DNA from: Chara braunii
Lineage: Eukaryota; Streptophyta; Charophyceae; Charales; Characeae
Assembly (NCBI GenBank): GCA_003427395.1
Contig: BFEA01000562.1
Coordinates: 644,765-669,714 of the forward strand
Reading direction: 5' to 3'
DNA: 24,950 nucleotides
Shown here: positions 1 to 8,796 of the stretch, in pieces
Numbering within the stretch: position 1 is the stretch's first letter
Layout: each line of letters opens with the position of its first letter
Translations under genes and position numbers: made by a program
Notes under the pieces: model-generated
Told to the model about the DNA's origin: nothing
The model's input: only the letters and a program-made list of their open reading frames with translations
Database searches by the model: none

Positions 1-10
1 TTCAATTCAT

Positions 11-44
11 CTTCTTCTTCTTCTTCTTCTTCTTCTTCTTCTTC
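11..44. repeat. (CTT)n microsatellite
   Basis: About eleven uninterrupted CTT units sit at the left edge of the window. No coding frame continues through them. Confidence 0.9.
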
Positions 45-62
45 CCATTTGTTTTCTTTGCA

Positions 63-128
63 GCGGGAACGCTTTCCCGCCTTTTCCCGCCTCTTCCCGC
101 CATGTACCAAAATAGTAAAAGGCGGGAA
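63..128. promoter_or_regulatory. Cluster of E2F-like TTCCCGC motifs
   Basis: Five copies of the core TTCCCGC or its complement GCGGGAA occur within 66 bases: GCGGGAA at 63, TTTCCCGC at 73 and 83, CTTCCCGC at 93, and GGCGGGAA at 121. Both orientations are present. TTTCCCGC matches the known E2F/DP binding consensus (TTTSSCGC), which in plants and animals marks promoters of S-phase genes. The motif recurs every ten bases, so a short tandem repeat is an alternative. No start of a gene is visible beside it; the target could lie left of the window. Confidence 0.35.
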
Positions 129-234
129 CGCGCACAGTCAACAAAGGCGACTGTTTAGAAGCCAGGAAAACGACAAAAATGCCAAATTCGAGCGCGCCAG
201 ATACGACAAAAAAAACAGTATCTAACCGACTGCC

Positions 235-345
235 CTACCGTCTTCCCCGGAACACAACGCAGCCTCACCTTGGCTGTACCGGACCGGAAATATAGCTTGC
301 ATACGCTCAATTTCAGGGTGCATTATGTTCGGCGGAAGACGGTAG
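235..345. mobile_element. Foldback MITE, ~110 bp, GTCTTCCCC family (copy 1)
   Basis: Arms 235-261 and 319-345 are inverted repeats matching at 23 of 27 positions, both beginning CTACCGTCTTCC when read inward. The 57-base centre includes GCTTGCATA. The element at 16285-16397 has the same terminal motif, the same size and a clearly related right half, so this is a family and not a chance hairpin. No coding capacity. The right arm overlaps the start of the adjacent tRNA-like SINE head, and no target duplication could be assigned. Confidence 0.6.
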
Positions 346-542
346 CTCAGTTGGTACACCCATCAGTTGTTGAAATGCGGACCTGAATTTACCTGCGACC
401 AGTCCTCCGACCGTAAGGAGTTCGAATTCCGATGGATTCAGATGATGAGTTAAAATGCCTCTGAATAATAATTAAAAAAAAAAAAAAACAGAATTTACCT
501 GCGACCGGTCCGATCAAAAATGATATCCCAAGGGCGCCACCC
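332..542 (+). mobile_element. tRNA-derived SINE with internal A-tail and 16-bp direct repeat
   Basis: A tRNA-like A box, TAGCTCAGTTGG (343-354), is followed by a B box, AGTTCGAATTCC (419-430), and a run of 15 A (474-488). These are Pol III promoter boxes and a LINE-type tail. A 16-base direct repeat, GAATTTACCTGCGACC, occurs at 385-400 and 491-506. It brackets the B box and A-run as a target duplication would, suggesting a 5'-truncated SINE nested in another copy; internal duplication is the alternative. The end of the element (GATATCCCAAGG and on) matches a second copy at 1780-1934. The box spacing (about 76) is too long for a functional tRNA. Confidence 0.6.
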
Positions 543-550
543 TTTTCAAA

Positions 551-570
551 AAGAGAGAGAGAGAGAGAGA
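551..570. repeat. Short (GA)n tract
   Basis: A 20-base GA run is followed by A-rich sequence. From 571 to 1020 I see only T-rich runs (703-731) and unique sequence with no recognisable gene. Confidence 0.8.
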
Positions 571-1020
571 AAACAAAAAAAAAAGTCCCTATGCTCTGGC
601 CAGATACGACAAAACTTCCTGGAACATGGACAGAACTTCACAGGCGCGATGAACACAATGAATGCACCTGTACCATTTGTCGCGCTTGATACATCCGTAC
701 TCCGTTCTTTTTTTTTTTCTTTTTTTTTTTTGGTAATGCCGGTTTCAAATTTTCAATTGATTATCGTGTTCCGAAGCAAACATTTCTTTGGTTCTTTCAT
801 TGTTCGTTCGACGAGACGATAATGAACGACGGCGAAAGAAAATGTACCGAGCACGAAAAGCGGTATAAATACACTTCTTACCAAGCACGAGAAGTGGTGA
901 AGAGGCTGAATCAGGCACGGTACCAGTTGAAGATAATGACCGGTCTGCTGTCCCAAGTGCAAGGAGATAATAACTATAATCATACTGTCAATTGTACTTC
1001 GACAGGCAAAATATTCGATA

Positions 1021-1426
1021 CTCATCATCATCATCATCATCACCATCATCATCATCAACATCATCAACATCATCATCATCATCAACATCATCATCATCAT
1101 CATCAACATCATCAACATCATCATCATCAACATCATCAGCAGCAGCATAATCAGCAGCAGCAGCAGCATGGACATCATCAATCTCGAAGATGGGGTACTT
1201 TCGTTGAATATTCGGTTTCGAATTGTTGATGATTGCAACGAATGAGATCCTCAAAGGTCATCATCATCAACATCATCAGCATCATCATAATCAGCATCAT
1301 CATAATCAGCATCATCATAATCAGCAGCAGCAGCAGCATGCACATCATCAATCTCGAAGATGGGGTACTTTCGTTGAGTATTCGGTTTGGAATTGTTGAT
1401 GATTGCAACGAGTGAGATCCTCAGAG
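1021..1426. repeat. CAT/CAG microsatellite with ~105-bp duplicated flank
   Basis: Imperfect CAT/CAA/CAG trinucleotides run from 1021 to about 1170 and again from 1259 to about 1340. The sequence after each, containing ATCTCGAAGATGGGGTAC and ending GATTGCAACGA, is repeated almost exactly (about 1165-1255 and 1337-1422), so the locus is a higher-order tandem duplication. The plus-strand frame from 822 to 1229 encodes a poly-His/Gln tail only because of the CAT repeat. Confidence 0.85.
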
Positions 1427-1483
1427 GATATATGCACAGTAGCCATATAAGATAAAAACAAATTGCGCTATATACAAAATCCT

Positions 1484-1491
1484 CCTCCTCC

Positions 1492-1530
<39 letters not shown>

Positions 1531-1603
1531 CCATCGCCATCAGCAGCAGCAGCGACGTAATATCATCATCACATCGCCATCAGCAGCAGCAGCGACGTAA
1601 TAA
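1484..1603. repeat. (CAT)n with duplicated CAG-rich unit
   Basis: About 15 CAT units are followed by two copies of a unit containing CATCGCCATCAGCAGCAGC and ending GACGTAATA. It is the same type of sequence as the 1021-1426 locus. Confidence 0.8.
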
Positions 1604-1779
1604 TCGCGATCATCATTTATCGTCATAATCATTAATTATTAATTTATTATCCATATCTCCTATCCAGCAGATATGGCGAATTACTGTCCATCAATTATAG
1701 CCTCATTTTTTTTAAATCGTCCTCTTCGTGCTCATTTTATAATGTTTTATATCCATTTTTGGTTCAATCAAGGCACAGG

Positions 1780-1934
1780 GGGGGCCGACCTAGATCAGTT
1801 TGTACACCCCCCAAGAACTGTCGGAAATATGAATCAGACCCAAATTCGAATCCAGATGCAGTCAGATAAAAAAACGCACTTCTGAATTACCTAGGGCCGG
1901 TCAGTTGAACGATGATATCTCAAGGCCGTCGCCC
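1780..1934 (+). mobile_element. tRNA-derived SINE, second copy
   Basis: The head TAGATCAGTTTGTACACC (from 1791) matches the A-box region of the SINE at 343, and AAATTCGAATCC (1842-1853) matches its B box. Both are followed by GATG..TCAGAT, a short A run, and a shared 3' module ending GATATC-CAAGG-CG-C-CCC. A and B boxes are about 51 bases apart, close to tRNA spacing. The A box is degenerate, so the copy is probably inactive. Confidence 0.5.
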
Positions 1935-2791
1935 ATCCATCAATTATTATAGCCTTATGTCCAATTCATCATTAAAGTCGACTCTCAATTTTCAGCACCC
2001 TTAAGCAAACTTGTAGCCCATTCGTGAATTTTTTTTATTTATTAATTTCATTCGTGAATTTTAGGTTTATCCACCATTCGATTTTTTATCGCTTTTTTTT
2101 TTTACTGCAATTCGATGCATTTTTATATTTTTTTAATTCAAATTCGTCATTTTTTGGTAAGGCCTTCCCATTAGCCGAGAACAAATAAGAAGATGCCCAT
2201 CTCCCAAAATCCTATTAGCTAGAGAAATCCCGCGGAGCTTCGATCAGCATTTTCTTTTTTTTTTTTAATGATCAGCAACGTCGCGGAGTGCGGCATTCGA
2301 TCTATCAGCAAGATAACATTCATCTTTCCTTGCATAATTATAATAAGTATTTTTTATTGACAAATCAAAACTTGACAAAATACATTAAAAAAAAATTGTT
2401 ACTTACTGTAATTTAGTATTATCTACTTTTTTTTTTTAATAACTTATCTCTTAGCGACAAATGAATCGTCGGTTTCTTGTCTTATATGGCACGCATTAAA
2501 TAGTAAAACAGTATTTAATTAATTTTTAGTATTTTTATTAATGTGATCTTTTATTTTAACTCAATGACTGCGAAATGTTTTTTCCACGTCACGCATATGC
2601 CGTTGCCTTTCTGAATTCGATTTTTTGTCGTTTCTTGCGGCGCAATTGATTACTTCTCCTAATCACTCCTTTCTCCACCATTGCCATCATCCGTACCATC
2701 ACCACGACGGGCTGCTCCGCCCCATAGGCAACACTTTCAAGAAATGAACAAGTAATTTGAGGAACAGCACACCACCATAGCCGTTAAACAT

Positions 2792-2795
<4 letters not shown>
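1935..2795. other. AT-rich stretch without recognised genes
   Basis: Homopolymeric T runs and AT-rich unique sequence. Frames are short and stop-rich on both strands, and no element ends are visible. Confidence 0.6.
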
Positions 2796-2851
<56 letters not shown>

Positions 2852-2852
2852 N
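2796..2852. repeat. (CT)n microsatellite ending at an N
   Basis: About 28 CT units end in a single N at 2852. The N marks an unresolved assembly position, so the true tract length is unknown. Confidence 0.95.
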
Positions 2853-2927
2853 GCGGGCAGGGTGCCGAGAGAAAAAACAAATGGGGGTTAAGTGGGGTAG
2901 GAAGAAATGTTGGAGAGGGGTGTGTTG

Positions 2928-3002
2928 CATTCGATTTTCAATTCTAATATTTTCAATTCTAATAAACCCATATACCAGTTTATTAGAATTGAAAATCGAA
3001 TG
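2928..3002. repeat. 75-bp inverted repeat
   Basis: The right arm 2978-3002 is complementary to CATTCGATTTTCAATTCTAA plus its continuation at 2928-2967. The left arm carries an extra tandem copy of ATTTTCAATTCTAAT. The result is a strong AT-rich hairpin with a loop of about 10 bases. Confidence 0.8.
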
Positions 3003-3193
3003 GCCGCCTTACCCGTTGTACTCTCGTCGTTGATGAGCCGAATGGCGATCCCCATCCTCGTCTTGCAACGGTCAAGTCAGTCCCAGTCCCGACCTGATGC
3101 AGACTCCGCGAGAGTCGCGGCCTCGCATCTCGCAGCGCGAGCGCAGCGACTCGCGCCACCAGCAGTCGCCCACGTGCCGTAATCATGGCTGCG

Positions 3194-3196
<3 letters not shown>

Positions 3197-3234
<38 letters not shown>
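3197..3234. repeat. (CT)n microsatellite
   Basis: About 19 CT units lie inside a GC-rich segment. CT tracts of this kind are common just upstream of plant transcription starts. Confidence 0.95.
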
Positions 3235-3238
<4 letters not shown>

Positions 3239-3660
3239 TCCCACACCGCTGGCTCCTCTGTCCACGTGAACACTGCTGCTTCCTCTCCTCTCCTCTCCTA
3301 CGTGTACTCCGCCACGCTGTCCGCCGCGTGTCACCACTCAGATCGGATGGACCCCGTCCCCACTCAGATCGGACGGACCGGACGTAGTCTCTGATGCGCT
3401 CGCCCCGCGTACTTTGCGCTCCCCGCCCCGCCTACTTTGCGCTCCCCGCCCCGCTGCCAGCCCCCTACCGGGAGCAGCACACCTTGCCGTGCCGAGGCTG
3501 CGACAGCCGCAGTGGTGCGGGGCGTGCCTGCGCCGTTCTGGGCTGTTGCTTCCCTCACTCCGCCGCCTTCTGCGGTACCACCCCCTCCCCCCCGCCTCCA
3601 AGCCCCCCCCTTTTCTTCTCTCTTCTTTTCTCAAAATTCACCGGTGGCTGAACCCGGGGA
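3235..3660 (+). other. GC-rich promoter-like segment with short tandem repeats
   Basis: The composition is markedly GC- and C-rich. CACTCAGATCGGA-GGACC occurs at 3334 and 3361, and a 20-23 base unit containing TGCGCT-CCCGCCCCGC repeats about three times from 3396 to 3460. All frames here are low-complexity Pro/Arg/Ser. With the CT tract just before it and an ATG at 3688 just after, it could be a core promoter and 5' leader; no TATA box is visible. Confidence 0.3.
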
Positions 3661-3687
3661 ATGGTCCTTCCGCACATCCGTTAAAAA

Positions 3688-3801
3688 TGGAACGAACTAT
3701 AGTCCTTCGGGGCCGAGGTCCCACTAGCAAAGAGGATAGGATCAAGCTCCTGAATCTGGATGTCTTTTATGCAGAGGTGCAGGAAAGCAGTTCAATCTCG
3801 A
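3688..3801 (+). CDS. Unidentified short ORF abutting the LINE tail
   Basis: The reading frame starts at ATG 3688 in an AAAATGG context. It reads MERTIVLRGRGPTSKEDR and continues with a normal-looking residue mix (KLLNLDVFYAEVQES) until the T-rich LINE tail at 3802. It is not low-complexity, unlike the sequence around it, and follows a promoter-like stretch. I do not recognise a family. It may be a first exon interrupted by the antisense LINE, or chance. Only 38 codons are available. Confidence 0.15.
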
Positions 3802-4422
3802 TTTCTTTTTTTTTTTTTTCTTTTTTTTTTTCTCTTTTTTTTTTTAAAATAAAGGGGCCCAGTGCCCAAGGCTTATATTACCAATGAGAACAGAGGCCGG
3901 GGTCCTCACAGTCTACCCGGTAAAGGAACCTTCTGGGCGCATTACCCAGTTTCCCTTACAGGGAGGAGCCCTGCAGGGGACAAACCCCCTGGAAAACAAA
4001 GAAAGCAAAGAACTAAAAGGACTTGACCTTCTATTCCATAGCCCTGACTAGAGGTAACCCAGTCCTATGCCTGAGACCTCTCAGCCCTTGGGCTGTCAGA
4101 AAATCGTTAACTGCTAGCCTGAATGCTAGGACTCAAAATTGGAGTACGAACCCATGAGCTTCAGCGTCTACGGCTGAAGGTTGCAGCGTCTACGGCTGAA
4201 GGTTGTTCCAAGTGCTAGTCGATCAAGAGTTATCCCTAAGCCTGGAGTACGAACCCATGAGCTTCAGGGTCTACTACTGAAGGTTGTTCCAAGTGCTAGT
4301 CGATCAAGAGTTATCCCTAAACCAGCCGAGATTCGGCCTGGAAACACTGTATATGAACGAAGCTGGGAAACGGGCCCAGCGTCCCCGTTGATTTCTGAAC
4401 AGCAGGTAGAAGGAGGAGAGTT
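3802..4422 (-). other. LINE 3'UTR and A-rich tail
   Basis: After the ORF2 stop the minus strand runs 576 bases to TTTATTTTAAAAAA and then an interrupted A tail with G spacers. A TTTATTTT stretch precedes the tail and no clear AATAAA signal is visible on this strand. The UTR contains the tRNA-like tandem repeats at 4141-4323. Confidence 0.7.
4141..4323 (-). repeat. tRNA-like tandem repeats in the LINE 3'UTR
   Basis: Two units (4141-4243 and 4244-4323) share GGAGTACGAACCCATGAG and CCAAGTGCTAGTCGATC. On the minus strand each reads as an A-box-like CTAGCACTTGG followed by a B-box-like GGGTTCGTACTCC, about 57 bases apart in the second unit. Unit 1 carries an extra internal duplication and a perfect 7-bp stem, CTTCAGC/GCTGAAG (4159-4179). 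A SINE head fused into, or sharing, the LINE 3' end is one reading; ordinary UTR minisatellite is the other. Confidence 0.5.
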
Positions 4423-7400
4423 TTATGTAGGCTTCTGAGTTAGCCACGGGGAGAGTTCGAGACTCCCATTGCTGCCAGACTTGACCAGGCATTGTCTCTT
4501 GCCCCAGGTTTTCCAGAACCAGGCAGTGCCTTTTGTGGCTGATCTGCCCTTGGCCTTCCGAAACCAATCTGCCCAGATGCACTGTCGGCTTGAAGCACGA
4601 ATTGCTGTCTTAAGCAGCACGTCAACACAACGCTCTTGTCGAAATACATGCGAGTTCCTCTCGCCCCAGATGGTTGTTATCAGAATGCCCCTGAAAGATT
4701 GTGCCACGTAGCAGGCCGCTGAGTCGCCCCTATTAGCGGCTGCTGGAATGCCCGAAAGTATGAACTCGTCTGACCACTCAAAGGTTGGCCAGGGAAGTTT
4801 CGACCAGTGGCTACGCCACCAGGACCAGATCCGTTTTGAGAAGGGACAATCCAACCACAGATGTCTGTTAGTTTCCCATGCCCACTGACAGCGCGCACAA
4901 CTTGTGGATACTTCCATGCCCCTCGCTATCAGAAAGGCCGCAGAAGCAATTACCAAGAGAGACTAATGCCACCGTGACAGTAAGCTCCCCAGTTTAACTG
5001 AGGGCAGAGATCTGAGCAGTTTCCAATGATTGACCTATGTGTCTTTATCATAAGCGATGAGTGACTGTTCCTGCCTGCGTTTGCTCAACAATTCAAAAGG
5101 TCTATTCGGTGAGTGCTCCCTGAGGATACCAGTGCCTATTTTGGATGTGTACCGATGCATTGGGACCGCGGACTGTCCACAGCGAGTCGGAATTAGCCAG
5201 TGTCACCTCGTGGGGTCTAATTTGAGTTCAACCAGGAGGGTGCCTCTGAATTTAACCAGAGGATGGGCTATTCCATGTTGATCCGGATTTAGATCTACTT
5301 TGCATTCCCCCAGTAGCAATTCCTGGGCGGTAGAGCTCTCTGAGTCGAAACGGAGGAGAAAATCATCATCAGTTGCACTATGAACTGCCGACCAAGTCTG
5401 AAGAAGTGGACTATTTTGGGCAACCCCTTCCATTAGTCTGTAGTACTTCTGCTCAGGGTTCAAGTTGTCCCCAAGAGGACGGTACCATCTTTCGTATTCC
5501 ATTTGTTGGTCCGAATTTAGCAGATTTATCCAATGGGAAGGGATAGCCTCTCGCAGTCTGCGCAGTTTCGCTCCTGCATCCCTCAGATACGGGAAGCGGT
5601 TTCTTAGATCTTGTTCTGTCAACTTGAACTAGTCTGAGTTGTCCGTGCGCCTGATATCTCTAATACGAAAAATGCCTCTTTCGATCCATCTTCGTGCAAA
5701 TAAACCGGGTTTATCAGCTGCTGAGAAAGGTTCCCCCTTCTCATCCAGTATGAACTTATTTTCGGAAAACAGTTCTTCCAATACCTCTATCCTAGAAGTC
5801 GGTTTTGTGTGGTCCGTTGGTTTTAGCTTTTTCCATGCAAAAAGGACAACATTCCATAATCTAGATTTTGGGCGTCGGTTGGCAAAGGAATCCAGCATGA
5901 GGCACCGCCATACATCCGCGTGATTACTCAGGTTCCATTCTTTTCCCAATATATATTCCCCCATTGCGATCCACAATTTGTCGGATATTTCCGAGAGAGC
6001 TCGAATTGGTCATCTGGCCAGTAAGGCCAAGTTCCGCTGTCTCGGGTCCAATATGCCTAATCCGCCTTCATCTTTGGGAAAGGACACTGCTTCCCAGGCT
6101 ACTTTGGCTAGATAGCCTTGGTCCTCATCTGCTGTCGGTTTTCATGCTAGTTTCCTTGCCTTGGCTTTGATGGACCTATAGGCTTTGTCTCCCTGTAGAT
6201 GGATGGCTAAAACGAACTTGAGGGTTGAGAATGCAGCTGCCGTTATAAGGAGGGATCCGCCAAACAAAGATGAGAGGTACGGACGGTTCCACTTGGCTAG
6301 ACGTGATGTTACTTTTTCTTCTAGTAGCTGATCCTGAAAGTCCGAGCAGTCTGTAACAACTACTTGGACTCCTAGGAAGCGTTCGGATGAGTCCCCAGGA
6401 ATTGTTTTTATGCCCCAATCTACATACAGCTGATACGGGGGGGGCAATATGTATGAGGTTTTAGACCAATTGACCGATCCCTCCGAAAGTTCACAGTATA
6501 TCGCTAGGACGTTCTGCACTTCAGCCAGCACCCTCGGGTCGTTTTCTGCGCACATTGTAAGGTCGTCAGCAATAGCTCCAATTTTCCACTTGGGTCCCCT
6601 ACTGATCCTGAGACCTGAGATCTGAGGGTTGAATCTGAAGTTATCCAGCAGAACTTCGAGGTGAACTACAAATAGCAAGGGTGCCAATGGGCACCCCTGA
6701 CGTAGCGATCGGGTGAGGCGGAAGGAGTCAGATTTTTTACCGTTTACCATAACTGTCGTGGTCGCTTTAGAGTACATTGCTTGCACCCATGAGCAAATAT
6801 TCGGGTCAAAACACATATGTCTTAGGGTAGTTTGGACGAATGTCCAACCTACCTTGTCGTAGGCTTTCTCCATGTCAAGGAGAATAACAACAATGTCTCT
6901 CCTCTCTTTAACTATGATTTCGATAGCCTGCAAAGTAGTGACGATATTGTCGTGGATCGACCGTCCTTTCACAAAGGTTCTCTGTTCCTGGCCTGTTAGG
7001 AGAGAAAGGTAGTTAGCCAATCTGAGGGCAATCGCCTTTGCTAAAAGCTTGTAGGCAGCGTTCAGCACGAAGATTGACCGCCAGTTCCGAATGTCTTTTT
7101 TGTTGCCTTTCTTGTAAAGCAGAGATATAACTCCGGCTACCATAGAGTTGGGGAGGGGGTGACCCTCGAGGACCTTGTTGAAGATACCGGTAAGTACCGG
7201 ACCGAAAAAGCTCCAAAGGGCTATAATGCACTCAATTGGCAGCCCATCCGGGCCTGGGGCTTTGCCCTTGGCCATCGCATGTGCCGCCACTTCGAGTTCC
7301 TCAACAGTAAGGGGCCTATCCAGGTCTAGGGTCGTGTGCAATGGGAGGTATCTATCGGAGAAATCCCAAAAATCCGAGTGGTCCCTTAGGTCCGTAAACG

Positions 7401-8687
7401 GGGTGTTATAAGGGCGACGAGTACTGAGTATATCGCTGAAATAGTCTTTGGCATACTGACACATTTGGATTGATGTTTCCGCGATGGGAGCTGTCAACGA
7501 GAACGGGTGTTCTAGTTCTTTCATAAGCGGTCTGCCTACTGATTTTAACAAGGCTCGGAATGATTCTTTAGTCATTCTATCATAATGAGTCATTCCTTTG
7601 ATCCGCAAACATTCTTTGCGTTGTTCCTCAACTTTGATTTTCTGTGCCTCCAAATTCTGGAGGGCCTTACTCCGCTTCTGCAGGCAATACCATCTCGAGA
7701 CAGGGTCCTGGCCCAGACAACTTTCTGCTTTTGTCACATCAGATTGCCACTGTTTGATTTGACTGTTCGATTTTCCGTTTTTTATTCTCGAGTAGGTGCT
7801 GCAGGCTTCTTGCAGGGCTTCCATTACCCCGTCGTACCAAAGTTGGGGGGTCTCACAAAGATTCGTTAGTTTTTCTCAGTTTTTGACGATCCTGTTCAAC
7901 CATTCTAAAAGTGACGGATCCTCCTGGTGAGTGACATTCAATCTGAATAGACCGGGGCCCCCAGGTGAGTTTCAAAAATAACTGGGGAATGATCCGACAG
8001 AGGTGAGATACCGACTTTGGCACCCAGACAGTTGTCCCACGGTGTACCCCGTAGCAGCGCAAAGTCCAAGCGTCGGGCAGATGTTGTCCCCTACGTTGGG
8101 CCGAACCAGGTGTAGCCAGTTGTATCTGGGTTCAGAGTTTTGAAAGCATCAACTAGATCATTGGTTTCAATCAGTTCATATAGGAGGCAAGAGTCCCATC
8201 TCAGCGGCCTGACTACGGGCGAGTCTAGGCCTGGGTTCAGGATGGTATTCCAGTCTGCCCCCAGGACCAGATTGTGGGAGTCCGACAGGATCTCTGGGAA
8301 TTCCGCAATAAACCTTAATCGCTCGCTGTAGCAGACTAATAGGTACAACAACATCAGCGTCCATGGCTCAGAGTCAATCTCAACCTTAACCCAGCACCAG
8401 CGGCCCCAGACGTCAAACGCTGAGTCAATAATTTCTACAAGAAAATCCTGACGAAAAAGGATGGTCGTTCCTCCTCTGGTTGCCTGCACTCGGGACCACA
8501 GTTGGAAGCCAGGCCACCACTATTTTATCTCGCTTTGCTTTTCCTCATTTAGCTTTGTTTTTTGGAAGAGGAGAACCTTGACGTCATTCTCGAACATCCA
8601 TGTTTTTTTTCGTGATCTTTTGTTCCTGTTATTGGTATTGCAAAGACCGTGGATATTCCATGTGGCGAACAGTAATTTATTTCGCAT
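4423..8687 (-). pseudogene. LINE ORF2: endonuclease, reverse transcriptase, zinc motif (degenerate)
   Basis: The ATG at 8687 leads into FATWNIHGL, the APE-type endonuclease start. Further endonuclease landmarks are GADWN (GGDFN-like), GYTWFGPT, RRLDFALLRG and SDHSPV. The catalytic glutamate of QETK reads QKTK, so nicking activity should be lost. The reverse transcriptase follows in the -1 frame: GKAPGPDG, FVKGRSIHDN, LLDMEKAYDKVGW, RQGCPLAPLLF and AIADDL, with the catalytic aspartates kept although the usual Tyr of YADD is Ile. A C-terminal CARC...H...C motif with CPFSKRIW resembles zf-RVT, and GERNSHVF follows. Lesions: stops at 8520, 8091, 7876, 6142, 6010, 5629, 5203, 5035 and 4963, and one frameshift in the G/C run near 7957-7966. 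The reconstructed length, about 1,420 codons, is normal for plant L1 ORF2. It once encoded the enzyme for target-primed reverse transcription. Confidence 0.92.
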
Positions 8688-8796
8688 TAGCCCCTACCCG
8701 ACCGGTTACAGGTTGGATCCGGTCATGTGCCCCCTTATGGTCATTTGGTTTTCTTTGTCTAGCCTCTTTGCCAGCAGCCCCAGGCTTTGGCGAGGA

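Noticed and set aside
822-1229. His/Gln-rich ORF preceded by a TATAAATA-like sequence
   Set aside because: The length comes from the CAT/CAG repeat; all three frames across such repeats stay open, and the N-terminal part matches no known family.
753-1254. Minus-strand Met/Leu-rich and Asp-rich frames
   Set aside because: Shadows of the same trinucleotide repeat.
3338-3651. Arg/Pro/Gly-rich frames on both strands
   Set aside because: GC-rich, stop-poor sequence with tandem repeats; no domain or conserved motif.
4444-4468. T-arm-like GGGAGAGTTCGAGACTCCC on the plus strand
   Set aside because: It lies inside the C-terminal coding part of LINE ORF2, so the resemblance is incidental.
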